This document shows, in pieces, positions 1-8,910 of a DNA stretch of 64,000 nucleotides. Position numbers and translations under genes: made by a program. Each line of letters begins with the position of its first letter. The first letter of the stretch is position 1. Under the pieces are notes generated by a model, which ran no database searches, was not told the origin of the DNA, and saw nothing but the letters and a program-made list of their open reading frames with translations. Source of the stretch: Sporosarcina psychrophila (GTDB taxonomy: Bacteria; Bacillota; Bacilli; Bacillales_A; Planococcaceae); assembly GCF_001590685.1 (NCBI RefSeq), contig NZ_CP014616.1:1797001-1861000 (forward strand), in the 5' to 3' direction.

Positions 1-2598
1 ATTGAAGCAGGTCGTTACGAATGGTGGCTGAAAGGGAAGTACTTTGAAGCGCAACCAGAAAGCGATAAAACGCCCTATACAATTGTTATTCCACCGCCGA
101 ACGTCACAGGTAAACTTCACCTAGGCCATGCATGGGATACAACCTTACAAGACATCATGACGCGTATGAAACGTATGCAAGGCTATGATGCACTATGGCT
201 TCCAGGAATGGATCATGCGGGAATCGCGACACAGGCTCGTGTTGAAGCAAAACTTCGTGAAGAAGGAACGACACGTTATGATTTAGGCCGCGAAAAATTC
301 GTTGAAGAAACATGGAAATGGAAAGACGAGTACGCAGGACATATTCGTGCGCAATGGGCGAAACTTGGTTTGGGTCTTGATTATACACGTGAACGATTTA
401 CCCTGGATGAAGGACTTTCGAAAGCAGTACAGGAAGTTTTCGTTAAACTCTACAACAAAGGGCTTATCTACCGTGGCGAATATATTATCAACTGGGATCC
501 GGCAACGAAAACAGCTATATCCGATATCGAAGTTATCCATAAAGACATACAGGGTGCTTTCTATCATATGCGTTACCCACTAGCAGACGGAACGGGCAGT
601 ATCGAAATTGCGACAACTCGACCTGAAACAATGCTTGGGGACACTGCGGTTGCAGTCCATCCTGAAGATGAGCGCTACAAGCATTTAATCGGCAAAACGG
701 TTAAATTACCGATTGTCGGCCGTGAAATCCCGATTATTGCAGACGATTATGTCGACATGGAATTTGGAAGTGGTGCCGTGAAAATTACACCTGCACATGA
801 CCCGAATGACTTTGAAATCGGTAACCGTCACAATCTTCCACGTGTTCTTGTGATGAATGAAGACGGTTCAATGAATAAGCTTGCTGGTAAATACGAAGGA
901 ATGGATCGCTTCGAATGCCGTAAAGAAATCGTTAAAGACTTGCAGGAGATGGCTGTTCTATTCAACATTGAAGAACATAATCATTCTGTCGGTCACTCTG
1001 AACGCAGTGGTGCTGTCGTTGAACCGTATTTATCAACACAATGGTTCGTTAAAATGCAGCCCCTTGCTAATGAAGCGATTAAATTACAAGAAGCAGAAGA
1101 CAAAGTAAACTTTGTCCCGGACCGTTTCGAAAAAACGTATTTAACATGGATGGAAAATGTCCATGACTGGTGTATCTCGCGTCAACTTTGGTGGGGCCAC
1201 CGCATCCCAGCTTGGTACCACAACGAAACGGGCGAAATACATGTCGGTCATGAAGCGCCTGCTGACAGTGAAAACTGGAGCCAGGACAATGACGTTCTTG
1301 ATACATGGTTCTCATCTGCGCTTTGGCCGTTCTCAACAATGGGCTGGCCGGATCTCGACAATGAAGAATTTAAACGTTATTACCCAACAGATGCACTCGT
1401 AACGGGCTATGACATCATTTTCTTCTGGGTATCACGGATGATCTTCCAAGGCATCGAATTTACAGAACAGCGTCCATTTAAAGACGTCTTAATTCACGGA
1501 CTCGTACGTGCAGAAGATGGTCGTAAAATGTCTAAATCACTTGGTAACGGCGTCGACCCAATGGATGTTATTGAAAAATACGGAGCGGATGCACTTCGCT
1601 ACTTCTTGTCAACCGGTTCATCGCCAGGGCAGGACCTTCGCTACTCAACTGAAAAAGTTGAAGCCATCTGGAACTTTGCCAATAAAATCTGGAATGCATC
1701 CCGTTTCGCACTTATGAACATGGATGGCATGACTTACGAAGAAATAGATTTGACTGGTGAAAAATCCGTTGCAGATGCATGGATTCTGACAAGGTTGAAT
1801 GAAACAATCGACCAAGTGACGAAACTTGCAGATCGTTATGAGTTCGGTGAAGTCGGCCGTGCACTTTATAACTTCATCTGGGATGATTTCTGTGACTGGT
1901 ACATCGAAATGGCGAAACTGCCATTATACGGTGAAGATGAAACAGCGAAGAAAATGACACGCTCAGTACTGGCATACGTACTCGATAATACAATGCGTCT
2001 ATTACACCCATTCATGCCGTTTATTACAGAAGAAATCTGGCAGAACCTACCGCATGAAGGCGAGTCAATCACAATCGCTGCATGGCCGGTTGCAGATCCT
2101 GATCTTACTGATAAAACGCGTGCAACAGATATGAAACTGCTGATGGATATCATCCGCGCAGTACGTAATATCCGTGCAGAAGTAAATACACCATTAAGCA
2201 AAAAAGTACCACTCTATATTTCAGCTAAAGACGATGCAACTGTAGCCGTGTTGGAAGCAAATCGCAGCTACATCGAACGATTCTGTAACCCTGAGACATT
2301 AACGCTAGGCAACAACATCACAGCACCAGGCAAATCGATGTCAGCTGTCGTTACAGGAGCAGAACTGTTTTTACCACTTGAAGGTCTTTTGAACATTGAC
2401 GAAGAGCTCGCACGTCTGACAAAAGAACTTGCGAAATGGCAAGGTGAAGTAAAACGCGTTCAAGGCAAACTTTCCAACGAACGCTTCATGTCAAAAGCTC
2501 CTGAAGCAGTAGTTGCTGAAGAGCGAGCTAAAGAAAGTGACTATCTAGAAAAATACGCGGCAGTAGAGCGTCGTATGCAGGAATTGAAGGAAATCTGA
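1..2598 (+). CDS. valS: Valine-tRNA ligase, 5' end outside window
   Basis: Class I aminoacyl-tRNA synthetase that charges tRNA-Val and edits misacylated threonine. The reading frame is open from base 1, so the start codon lies upstream; about 865 residues are visible against roughly 880 in Bacillus, so only about 15 residues are missing. The HIGH-type motif HLGH is at bases 118-129 and KMSKS at 1525-1539. The C-terminus (about 2380-2590) is the charged coiled-coil arm typical of ValS. A strong terminator follows directly. In Bacillus valS is followed by folC; here the minor-pilin operon and two ATP-grasp genes lie between them. Confidence 0.98.
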   Translation: MEAGRYEWWLKGKYFEAQPESDKTPYTIVIPPPNVTGKLHLGHAWDTTLQDIMTRMKRMQGYDALWLPGMDHAGIATQARVEAKLREEGTTRYDLGREKFVEETWKWKDEYAGHIRAQWAKLGLGLDYTRERFTLDEGLSKAVQEVFVKLYNKGLIYRGEYIINWDPATKTAISDIEVIHKDIQGAFYHMRYPLADGTGSIEIATTRPETMLGDTAVAVHPEDERYKHLIGKTVKLPIVGREIPIIADDYVDMEFGSGAVKITPAHDPNDFEIGNRHNLPRVLVMNEDGSMNKLAGKYEGMDRFECRKEIVKDLQEMAVLFNIEEHNHSVGHSERSGAVVEPYLSTQWFVKMQPLANEAIKLQEAEDKVNFVPDRFEKTYLTWMENVHDWCISRQLWWGHRIPAWYHNETGEIHVGHEAPADSENWSQDNDVLDTWFSSALWPFSTMGWPDLDNEEFKRYYPTDALVTGYDIIFFWVSRMIFQGIEFTEQRPFKDVLIHGLVRAEDGRKMSKSLGNGVDPMDVIEKYGADALRYFLSTGSSPGQDLRYSTEKVEAIWNFANKIWNASRFALMNMDGMTYEEIDLTGEKSVADAWILTRLNETIDQVTKLADRYEFGEVGRALYNFIWDDFCDWYIEMAKLPLYGEDETAKKMTRSVLAYVLDNTMRLLHPFMPFITEEIWQNLPHEGESITIAAWPVADPDLTDKTRATDMKLLMDIIRAVRNIRAEVNTPLSKKVPLYISAKDDATVAVLEANRSYIERFCNPETLTLGNNITAPGKSMSAVVTGAELFLPLEGLLNIDEELARLTKELAKWQGEVKRVQGKLSNERFMSKAPEAVVAEERAKESDYLEKYAAVERRMQELKEI

Positions 2599-2605
2599 TT
2601 TTAAA

Positions 2606-2646
2606 ACAAACCCCGTCGTGATTTTTGCGACGGGGTTTGTTTTTTG
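2606..2646 (+). terminator. Rho-independent terminator of valS
   Basis: A perfect 13-bp stem (2606-2618 with 2628-2640), with CCCCGTCG as its core, is followed by a T-rich tail. It lies 8 bases after the valS stop. Confidence 0.93.
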
Positions 2647-2704
2647 TGATTATTACTATGAAGCAGTTTCCAATACCGCTTCGTCGCTTGGTGATGGCCT
2701 CCCG

Positions 2705-2742
2705 TAATGAGCCCGCCAGAAAGATCACTGTCGGTCTCATTA
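2705..2742. repeat. Intergenic imperfect inverted repeat
   Basis: The stretch 2647-2877 has no supportable gene. It contains two arms, TAATGAGCCCGCCAG and CTGTCGGTCTCATTA, that pair over about 13 of 15 positions around an 8-base loop. There is no T tail, so it is not an obvious terminator. It may be a remnant of an interspersed repeat; no second copy was seen in the window. Confidence 0.45.
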
Positions 2743-2877
2743 CTTCGGCTCACACTTGTCGCTCCTTCGCTAGATTCTTTCGTCTTACAAGGAGATTATT
2801 ACAGTCGCTCTTGAATTCTAAATTTATAGTGCCGAATACAATGATTTGAGTACTTTCCTACCAAGTTGAAGCAGCAG

Positions 2878-2906
2878 TTGCGAAGTAAATCATGACTCTG
2901 TATGAT
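2878..2906 (+). promoter_or_regulatory. Candidate sigma-A promoter of the minor-pilin operon
   Basis: TTGCGA (2878-2883), a 17-bp spacer and TATGAT (2901-2906) lie 38 bases before the first prepilin gene. The 13-base string TATGATAATAGTA beginning at 2901 recurs exactly at 12490, in front of the core pilus operon. Confidence 0.55.
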
Positions 2907-2943
2907 AATAGTAGGAGATTAGTAGAGGGGAAGTGAAGAATTC

Positions 2944-3381
2944 TTGAAAAGAACTCACAAAAAACTAAATGAAGCTGGAATGACACTAGTAGAAATATTA
3001 GCAGCCCTGGTCATTTTAGGTATTGTTTTCATTGGTTTCATGACTATATTTCCCCAAATGACATCTTTTAATGAAAAGACGGAAACGAAGTTGGAAACAA
3101 TGAATCTTGCGCGGATTGAATTGAATTCAGTTCGAAATAAGTCACTTCCAACGGGTTTCTTAGATGAAATTAAGAAAACACCAAAAAATGAAATTTGGAC
3201 GGATAAGTATACTAGCGATAAATATAAAGTGGAGGTTGACTACTACACTAAACCTGATCTAAAACCTAATGATCAGAAAGAAAATGATGGTCAAGCCATT
3301 CTGTATAGAGTGGATATTAGAGTATTTAAAGATAGTAAGAAAATAAGCGAAACGTTTGGGTATGTTAAAGTTGTAAATTAG
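2944..3381 (+). CDS. Minor prepilin, GspI/PilV-like
   Basis: A 145-residue type IV prepilin-like protein. A short basic leader ends in Gly, followed by MTLVEIL and a roughly 20-residue hydrophobic helix (residues 13-38), the class III signal cleaved and N-methylated by prepilin peptidase; Glu5 is present. The soluble part (40-145) is short and charged. The start is TTG at 2944 behind a purine-rich GAGGGG site. It is the first gene of a three-gene operon whose order and N-termini recall GspI-J-K of type II secretion and PilV-W-X of type IV pili, so it probably belongs to a pilus initiation or tip complex. The exact family assignment is inferred from leader type and order. Confidence 0.82.
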   Translation: MKRTHKKLNEAGMTLVEILAALVILGIVFIGFMTIFPQMTSFNEKTETKLETMNLARIELNSVRNKSLPTGFLDEIKKTPKNEIWTDKYTSDKYKVEVDYYTKPDLKPNDQKENDGQAILYRVDIRVFKDSKKISETFGYVKVVN

Positions 3382-3404
3382 TAATATGGGAGGGCTGTGC
3401 GGAA

Positions 3405-3839
3405 ATGGATAATAAACAATCAGGTTTGACACTTGTTGAAGTGTTAGTTACTCTCGTCCTCTCAACACTAGTAGTCGCATTAATTTGGACAACTGTGTCC
3501 ATTAGCATGAAGTATAATATTACAGAATCCAAAAAGCTTTTGTTACAGCAAGAAGCGAACTATATTATTACGAAGCTTCAACAGGAGCATCGGCATAGAG
3601 ATTGCTATAAAATTAACATTGAAAAAGAACAAGTTAGCATTGGTAACTGTGAAAATGAGCCATCTTTTCAAGAAGTTGTTAGCACCGGATTTTATTATTT
3701 ACCAGTCGTAAAAAAAGATATTAATACGAAAAAAGAAGATTTGAGTTTAATATCTTTCACAATCATTAATTCGGAAAATGAAAAACTAAAAGTAAAAGTA
3801 AAAGTACCAATACTTATTACTAGATATAGGAGTGAATAG
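3405..3839 (+). CDS. Minor prepilin, GspJ/PilW-like
   Basis: A 144-residue prepilin-like protein. The leader ends in SG, followed by LTLVEVLVTLVLSTL, so the Gly-1 and Glu5 features of processed pilins are present. A single N-terminal helix (about 7-35) precedes a small soluble domain with two cysteines (about residues 66 and 80) that could form a disulfide. ATG at 3405 follows GGAGGG. It lies 23 bases after the first prepilin gene and 20 bases before the large third one, so the three are probably co-transcribed. The LxLVEVLVxLVL N-terminus resembles PilW/ComGF/GspJ proteins. Function in pilus priming is inferred. Confidence 0.8.
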   Translation: MDNKQSGLTLVEVLVTLVLSTLVVALIWTTVSISMKYNITESKKLLLQQEANYIITKLQQEHRHRDCYKINIEKEQVSIGNCENEPSFQEVVSTGFYYLPVVKKDINTKKEDLSLISFTIINSENEKLKVKVKVPILITRYRSE

Positions 3840-3859
3840 TAAAGAAAGGATGAGGAGTT

Positions 3860-5773
3860 ATGTGGAATAAAAAGAACGAACAAGGATATGCGCTATTGAT
3901 CGTCCTCTTTTTGGTGGTCTTCATCATGATTGTAACTGTTGTTTTTATGCGTGGATCAATTAGTAATGCAAAACAGGAACAAAAAGTTGACCAAAATCAT
4001 TTATCCTATACAGCTGCGGAAATGGGTGTGGATTATTACAACGCCTTATTTACAAATCAATTTTTGGGAGTCAGACAACAGATCTGGAACGATAATCTGA
4101 TAAAGTTTAAAAATGAAATAGAGGCTAAAGGTTTTACAGGCAATATAAAAGACTTAGCCGTAACCTTTCAAGGTGAAATAGCCAATGAAATCATAGGTGA
4201 ACTACAAAGGGTTAATACATCCGTAGTCCCTTCAGACGTGTATTACCATAAAGAAAAGGAGAATTTCCAAATCTCATTTTCCTCAAGCAAAGAGATTCAG
4301 ATAGTTGGTAACATTGTCGGAGATTACCATAATGGCAAAGACGCGAACTTATATATGAAATTAGCATTCCCGATTCCATCCTTGTTGTTGGAAGAAGAGG
4401 GAGATGGATCTTCTAATGGCGGGGGAGGCTCGTTTGAATTTCCGAACTTGCGGTTAAGTGATTTACAAATTGGAACAGTTGATACGGTGAATAAAGTCCA
4501 AGTGTCAGATGAAAAGATGTATGCCAGTAAAAAAATTTATGGAATGACTAATGTTCTAGTCAGAAAAAAAGATGACTTGCACCTAAGTGAGATTGAATCA
4601 AATATAAGTTCAGTGGACATATGGGCAACCGGGAATATGCAATCAACGAAACTATATGGAAATGAAAATGTATCCATCCAAGTAAACGGTAAATTTCAAA
4701 CAGGGAATATACAGGATAATAAAGTAAAACTGAAGATTATTTCTTTCGATGATTGGACATCATCAAGTAATATATATGGAAATAAAGATGTGACCATTTT
4801 AACTAACGGTAAATTTGAATCAGGGGGACAAGTGGATAGTAATACAGGACCGTTATTCATAGATGCTACGAAAAGTTATAGTTCTGGTAGCCTATCGAAA
4901 AATAAAGATGTCTCCGTATTAACTAATGGCCAGTTTTCTACAGGGTTGATTGAATTGAATACGGGGAAGTTAACGATTAAATCTGATGGGAAGTTTCAGT
5001 CTGGGAATCTTCAATACAATGATAATGTGATAATTGAAACCAGGGGGGGGGTCCAAGCGAAATTAATCGAGGGGAATAAACAAAGAATCTCTATTAAAAC
5101 CACTGGTGACTTTCAATCTGAGAAACTTCAGTTTAATGATAATGTGAACATCGAAGCAAAAGGGAATTTCCAATCTGATTTAATCATCGGGAATAAAGGC
5201 AGCCTCGTGATTAAAGCTATAGGAGATTTCCAATCTAAGAAAATACAAAATAATAAAAATGGTTATATTCAAACCAATGGAAAATTTCAAGCCAATGGGG
5301 TCTATGGTAATGAGAACATGGAAATTTACAGTAAATATGATTTTGAATCCAATGACATGATTCAGGATAATACGAATCTAACCATTTGGACAAATGATGA
5401 ATTTCAAACAAATGGTGTTATCTATGGGAATAAAGGTGTAACCATCTTCAGTAAAAATGATTTTCAATCAGGAAAGATACAAAACAATGAGAACTTAAAA
5501 ATTGTTACTTTAAATGGCTTTAAAGCTGATAGTATATATTTGAAGGAAAACTCAACGATTTGTGTCGGGGAAAAGTTTGATGTAAGTGGCCAGATTGATA
5601 TTCCTTCAACAAGTCATATTTACTTACTTCAAAAAACAAATAAAAGTAATAGCCGTATTGAGGTATTAGGGAAAGCGGATTGGGAAAGTAAATGCGGAGT
5701 TTCGCTAAGCGGTGGAACTGGTGTCAATGAGAATACTCATTGGGAGCCTCCTGTAATTGCTGTGAAATATTAA
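3860..5773 (+). CDS. Large GspK/PilX-like minor pilin with beta-solenoid repeats
   Basis: A 637-residue protein with a prepilin-type N-terminus: the leader ends in QG, followed by YALLIVLFLVVFIMIV. Position 5 is Ile, not Glu; loss of Glu5 is typical of GspK/PilX proteins that cap the pilus. Residues about 40-170 look like a PilX-type head (a TAAEMG segment after the helix). A Gly/Ser linker is near 190. From about residue 225 to 605 there are about 18 tandem repeats of 19-21 residues with the pattern N-(K/E/D)-x-V-x-I-x-x-x-G-x-F-Q-S-x-x-I-x-x. The recurring Asn, the alternating hydrophobics and the length fit one coil each of a right-handed parallel beta-helix. The C-terminus (about 610-637) has a few aromatic residues. 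Nine consecutive G bases interrupt the AT-rich coding sequence at 5043-5051. The gene is the third in the minor-pilin operon. A role as pilus tip adhesin is inference. Confidence 0.8.
   Translation: MWNKKNEQGYALLIVLFLVVFIMIVTVVFMRGSISNAKQEQKVDQNHLSYTAAEMGVDYYNALFTNQFLGVRQQIWNDNLIKFKNEIEAKGFTGNIKDLAVTFQGEIANEIIGELQRVNTSVVPSDVYYHKEKENFQISFSSSKEIQIVGNIVGDYHNGKDANLYMKLAFPIPSLLLEEEGDGSSNGGGGSFEFPNLRLSDLQIGTVDTVNKVQVSDEKMYASKKIYGMTNVLVRKKDDLHLSEIESNISSVDIWATGNMQSTKLYGNENVSIQVNGKFQTGNIQDNKVKLKIISFDDWTSSSNIYGNKDVTILTNGKFESGGQVDSNTGPLFIDATKSYSSGSLSKNKDVSVLTNGQFSTGLIELNTGKLTIKSDGKFQSGNLQYNDNVIIETRGGVQAKLIEGNKQRISIKTTGDFQSEKLQFNDNVNIEAKGNFQSDLIIGNKGSLVIKAIGDFQSKKIQNNKNGYIQTNGKFQANGVYGNENMEIYSKYDFESNDMIQDNTNLTIWTNDEFQTNGVIYGNKGVTIFSKNDFQSGKIQNNENLKIVTLNGFKADSIYLKENSTICVGEKFDVSGQIDIPSTSHIYLLQKTNKSNSRIEVLGKADWESKCGVSLSGGTGVNENTHWEPPVIAVKY
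5043..5051 (+). repeat. Poly-G(9) tract inside the solenoid pilin gene
   Basis: Nine consecutive G bases encode Gly-Gly after Arg in repeat 9 (about residues 395-397). Loss of one G brings a TAA within about 5 codons after the tract; gain of one G brings a TAA within about 10 codons. Either would remove the rest of the solenoid. Runs of this length are prone to slippage. Confidence 0.9.
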
Positions 5774-5794
5774 TATCCCTACCTTTAAATTTAG

Positions 5795-5847
5795 GGTACC
5801 TGGTTATGAAACAACTTCAATTTGTTTCGTAACCCGATACCTTTTTT
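5795..5847 (+). terminator. Terminator of the minor-pilin operon
   Basis: GGTACCTGGTTATGAAAC pairs with GTTTCGTAACCCGATACC (mostly Watson-Crick with some G-U and mismatches) and is followed by six T. It lies between convergent genes. Confidence 0.8.
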
Positions 5848-5859
5848 ATATGCAAACGG

Positions 5860-6657
5860 TTATTCACCGGAAAGTTCCCCTTTAATATACCTCATCAATT
5901 CCCCCGCCACCGAAAAATCATGCGTCACATACAACGACCGCGCCCCGACAGGATCCTCAATCTCATTCAACAGCCATCTTCCTTCAGGCAACAACAAAAA
6001 GTCAATCCCCACATAATCGCTTTTTATTGCTCGGGAAATAGTATGCGCATCTTTTTCCTGCCAGCTAGAAAGTATGTATTTTTCGACGGAGCCACCAAGT
6101 GTGTAGTTTGATTTGAATGTCCCATGACCAGTGCGTTTTACGGCTCCGACAACTTCATTGCCAATCATAAATACGCGTATATCTCGGGCACCGGATTCGA
6201 TGAAGGGTTGGACAATTAGTTTTCGGTCGTGGAATTTGGTGAAAAACAACTTCGCGTCCGCAGTTGATGTACAAAGAAAAACTTCATTCCCACCATGGCC
6301 ATCGACCGTTTTCAACACGCAAGGATACGAATTAATTTCTTCGATAGAACGAATTCTTCGCGTAGGCACAGCTGGAACGCCGAGCAGGTTAGCAAGTTCA
6401 AATGTCCGCAATTTATCGTTTGCAATTCGGTTCACTTCTGCTCGGTTGAATACTCGAAAACCTTTTAGTTCAAATGTAGCAGCGCGTTCAGGATTGCGAT
6501 CTCTGAAAAGAATGAAATCTGCATCTGAATTTGGTTTTTCATCTTCAACTAGCAATTGCAGTTCAATTCCAATTTTCTCGGATTCGATTATCAAATCATC
6601 AATAAACGCATGATTTCTAACTGATTCAGCCTTTGAATAATAAACATAGCCCTTCAA
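5860..6657 (-). CDS. RimK-like ATP-grasp protein, second of a pair
   Basis: A 265-residue ATP-grasp enzyme of the RimK/LysX/YheC-YheD type. These enzymes form an acylphosphate on a carboxylate and join it to an amine. Visible features are VLKTVDGHGG (ATP-grasp lysine and glycine loop, about residues 113-122), the ARDIRVFMIG core strand (about 158-167), and DYVGIDFLLL followed by NEIEDPVGARS (metal and phosphate ligands, about 215-245). The N-terminal third is a small pre-ATP-grasp domain. The ATG overlaps the stop of the upstream ATP-grasp gene by 4 bases, so translation is probably coupled. The substrate is unknown; peptide or glutamate ligation is only a family-level expectation. Confidence 0.8.
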   Translation of the reverse strand: MKGYVYYSKAESVRNHAFIDDLIIESEKIGIELQLLVEDEKPNSDADFILFRDRNPERAATFELKGFRVFNRAEVNRIANDKLRTFELANLLGVPAVPTRRIRSIEEINSYPCVLKTVDGHGGNEVFLCTSTADAKLFFTKFHDRKLIVQPFIESGARDIRVFMIGNEVVGAVKRTGHGTFKSNYTLGGSVEKYILSSWQEKDAHTISRAIKSDYVGIDFLLLPEGRWLLNEIEDPVGARSLYVTHDFSVAGELMRYIKGELSGE

Positions 6658-7520
6658 CCTAACTTCCTCAAAATATAGGCGATCATCGCATCTGCAACAT
6701 TGATCCCAGTCACATTGTAAATATTACGAATGTGGGCGGCCGCATTGACCTCACAGACGAGGGGTTCTTCGTTGTCACCGAACAATAAGTCGACACCGGC
6801 AAACTCTGCACCGACTGCGTGGGCAGCTTGTATCGCTAACGCTTTCTGTTGGTCTGTTAGTTCGATTACTGTTGCCACACCGCCATTCGTTATATTCGCC
6901 CGGAAATCAGTTTCAGAGTGACGGTGCATTGCTGCTACAATCTCGTCCCCGACGATGTTCACCCGAATATCACGACCTCTGCTTGTTGCGATGAATTTCT
7001 GAAATACATAGTCGATACCGCGCAATTCATCCGTCTTTTCATAAAATTGCTCTTCTGTTTCAATCAAATACACTTTCATGCCGAATGAACCATGACCTTC
7101 TTTAATGACCATTGGCAGTCCTAGACGTTCCAACACTTGTTCATAGTAACCTGAATCTTTGATTGTGAAATTCGGATACACTTTCGGTGCAATAATTGTT
7201 TCGGGCATCGCAATGCCCTGCTTCGAAAGTTCGAGATATTGTATGGCTTTATTATCACATGTTTCAATGACATCGGGATCGTTGAAAACAGGGATTCCTG
7301 AGTTTTTCAAGAAATTAGCGAGTAGAATATCTTTATCTAGAAAGATAACAAAATCGGGACGATTCTCTAAAACCGTATCCAAATTCATCATCACTTCATA
7401 GTTCTTCTTGAGTTCAGTGCAAACACCCGCGCGTTCCGCAGCTTCTTTCATCAGTTCAGCTTGATCCTTAAATTTATCGCTTGTTAAACTTCCATTATAA
7501 ATAACCCAACAACTTTGCAT
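6654..7520 (-). CDS. RimK-like ATP-grasp protein, first of a pair
   Basis: A 288-residue ATP-grasp enzyme of the RimK-like family, paralogous to its overlapping neighbour. It has a pre-ATP-grasp domain to about residue 95, then PMVIKEGHGSFG (about 135-146), GRDIRVNIVGDEIVAAM (about 183-199), an arginine/asparagine loop (FRANITNGG), and AGVDLLF with CEVNAAAH (about 243-272) carrying the metal ligands. ATG at 7520 follows GGAGGG. It is divergent from folC across about 60 bp that hold both ribosome binding sites. The product of the pair is unknown; both proteins could act on the same substrate in sequence. Confidence 0.8.
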   Translation of the reverse strand: MQSCWVIYNGSLTSDKFKDQAELMKEAAERAGVCTELKKNYEVMMNLDTVLENRPDFVIFLDKDILLANFLKNSGIPVFNDPDVIETCDNKAIQYLELSKQGIAMPETIIAPKVYPNFTIKDSGYYEQVLERLGLPMVIKEGHGSFGMKVYLIETEEQFYEKTDELRGIDYVFQKFIATSRGRDIRVNIVGDEIVAAMHRHSETDFRANITNGGVATVIELTDQQKALAIQAAHAVGAEFAGVDLLFGDNEEPLVCEVNAAAHIRNIYNVTGINVADAMIAYILRKLG

Positions 7521-7582
7521 TAGGAACCCTCCGGGAATGATATACTTTTTCTAACTAGATTCTAACATACGGAGGGATAGTT

Positions 7583-8803
7583 TTGATTCCAAAAATGAAT
7601 GTATATAAAAAACGATGGGGAATTGATAGTGATGACTCTATTAAGCCTGGTCTTGAGGCAGTGCAGGAAGCGCTTGTAAAAATGGGTAGTCCCGAAAAAC
7701 AATTGCAAGTTATCCATGTAACAGGGACGAATGGGAAAGGTTCTACGATTGCATTTATGGAAGCAATTTTGAAAGAGCATGGATTGTCGACAGGTGTTTT
7801 TTCGTCGCCAGCAATTATCGACATACATGATCAAATACGTATTAATGGGGAAGTGATAACGGAAGAGGAATTAGATAAATCATTTCAGGCGATGAAGGAA
7901 GCAGGATTGAGCGGGTTCCTGACGGATTTTGAATTGCTAACTGTAGCAGCATTTACAACGTTTAGACGACTTGCGCCCGATTATGTTTTACTAGAAACAG
8001 GAATGGGTGGACTGCTAGACAGTACGAATGTCGTGACACCACTTGTTTCAGTTATTACTTCAATAGCACTTGATCATACTGCGTTTCTAGGGACGACTGT
8101 TGCGGAAGTGGCAAGGCATAAGGGAGGCATTATAAAAAAGGGAATTCCTGTTGTAACAGGGCTGTTACTTGAAGAGGAAGCACTCAAAGTTGTCCGTACT
8201 ATTTCAAGTCAGCAAGGTAGCGCCCTTTTTATGTACGGTGAGCGTTTTGATATGAAGGATGATTTGTTTAACGGAACTGAAACGTTCCAGTTGGCTGGAC
8301 GAAAAATGAAAGGGCTGCACCAAGGTGTAAATGCCGCGGTTGCGATTCAATCACTTCTAGTGGCTGGCATTCAGCTTGCTGAAGAAGCGGTCTCTTGGGC
8401 AGTTGCTATCACGCAACTCGCACATCGTTTCCAGGAAATATCACCAGGGGTCTTCGTGGATGGGGCACATAATCCTGCAGCTGCAAAGGCGTTAGCAGCC
8501 ACAATTCGTTCGGAGTTCCCGGGGGAGAAAGTGGACTTCATTATTGGGATGCTAAAAGGGAAAGACATTGAGAAAACGCTGAATGAGCTCATCCAAGTTG
8601 CGGCATCATTCACATTCCTGACGTTTCCACATCCTCAAGCGGCCACCGGCGAGCAATTAATGAAATATTGCCACCATGAAGTAAAAAAGGTGACAACTGC
8701 CGAAAGTAATACTATAATACTATCTAATGTAAGAAAAAAGAAGAAAATAGTAACAGGTTCACTATACCTACTGAGTAGTCTAATGGACTATCGAAAGAAT
8801 TGA
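7583..8803 (+). CDS. folC: Folylpolyglutamate / dihydrofolate synthase
   Basis: Mur-ligase-family enzyme that adds glutamate to dihydropteroate and extends the polyglutamate tail of folates. The 406 residues include the P-loop GTNGKGST (about residues 49-56), an omega-loop segment with FSSPAI, the ETGMGG motif (about 141-146), DHTAFLG (about 171-177) and VDGAHNPAA at the start of the C-terminal domain (about 291-299). It is slightly shorter than Bacillus FolC (about 430). TTG at 7583 is preceded by GGAGGG at a normal distance. It occupies the usual Bacillus position downstream of valS, though separated from it by about 5 kb. Confidence 0.95.
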   Translation: MIPKMNVYKKRWGIDSDDSIKPGLEAVQEALVKMGSPEKQLQVIHVTGTNGKGSTIAFMEAILKEHGLSTGVFSSPAIIDIHDQIRINGEVITEEELDKSFQAMKEAGLSGFLTDFELLTVAAFTTFRRLAPDYVLLETGMGGLLDSTNVVTPLVSVITSIALDHTAFLGTTVAEVARHKGGIIKKGIPVVTGLLLEEEALKVVRTISSQQGSALFMYGERFDMKDDLFNGTETFQLAGRKMKGLHQGVNAAVAIQSLLVAGIQLAEEAVSWAVAITQLAHRFQEISPGVFVDGAHNPAAAKALAATIRSEFPGEKVDFIIGMLKGKDIEKTLNELIQVAASFTFLTFPHPQAATGEQLMKYCHHEVKKVTTAESNTIILSNVRKKKKIVTGSLYLLSSLMDYRKN

Positions 8804-8910
8804 TTACTCGAAAAACTTTTTTGGGTAATAGTGACAAATGTATTATGGTCTGATAAACTTTTGAAGACTTCTACCTTTTCTGACTTATTTATTTGGGAGT
8901 GGATAATGTA

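Noticed and set aside
6131..6613. A plus-strand frame of about 160 codons opposite the ATP-grasp gene
   Set aside because: The minus-strand frame has a clear family match, coupling and ribosome binding site; the plus frame has none.
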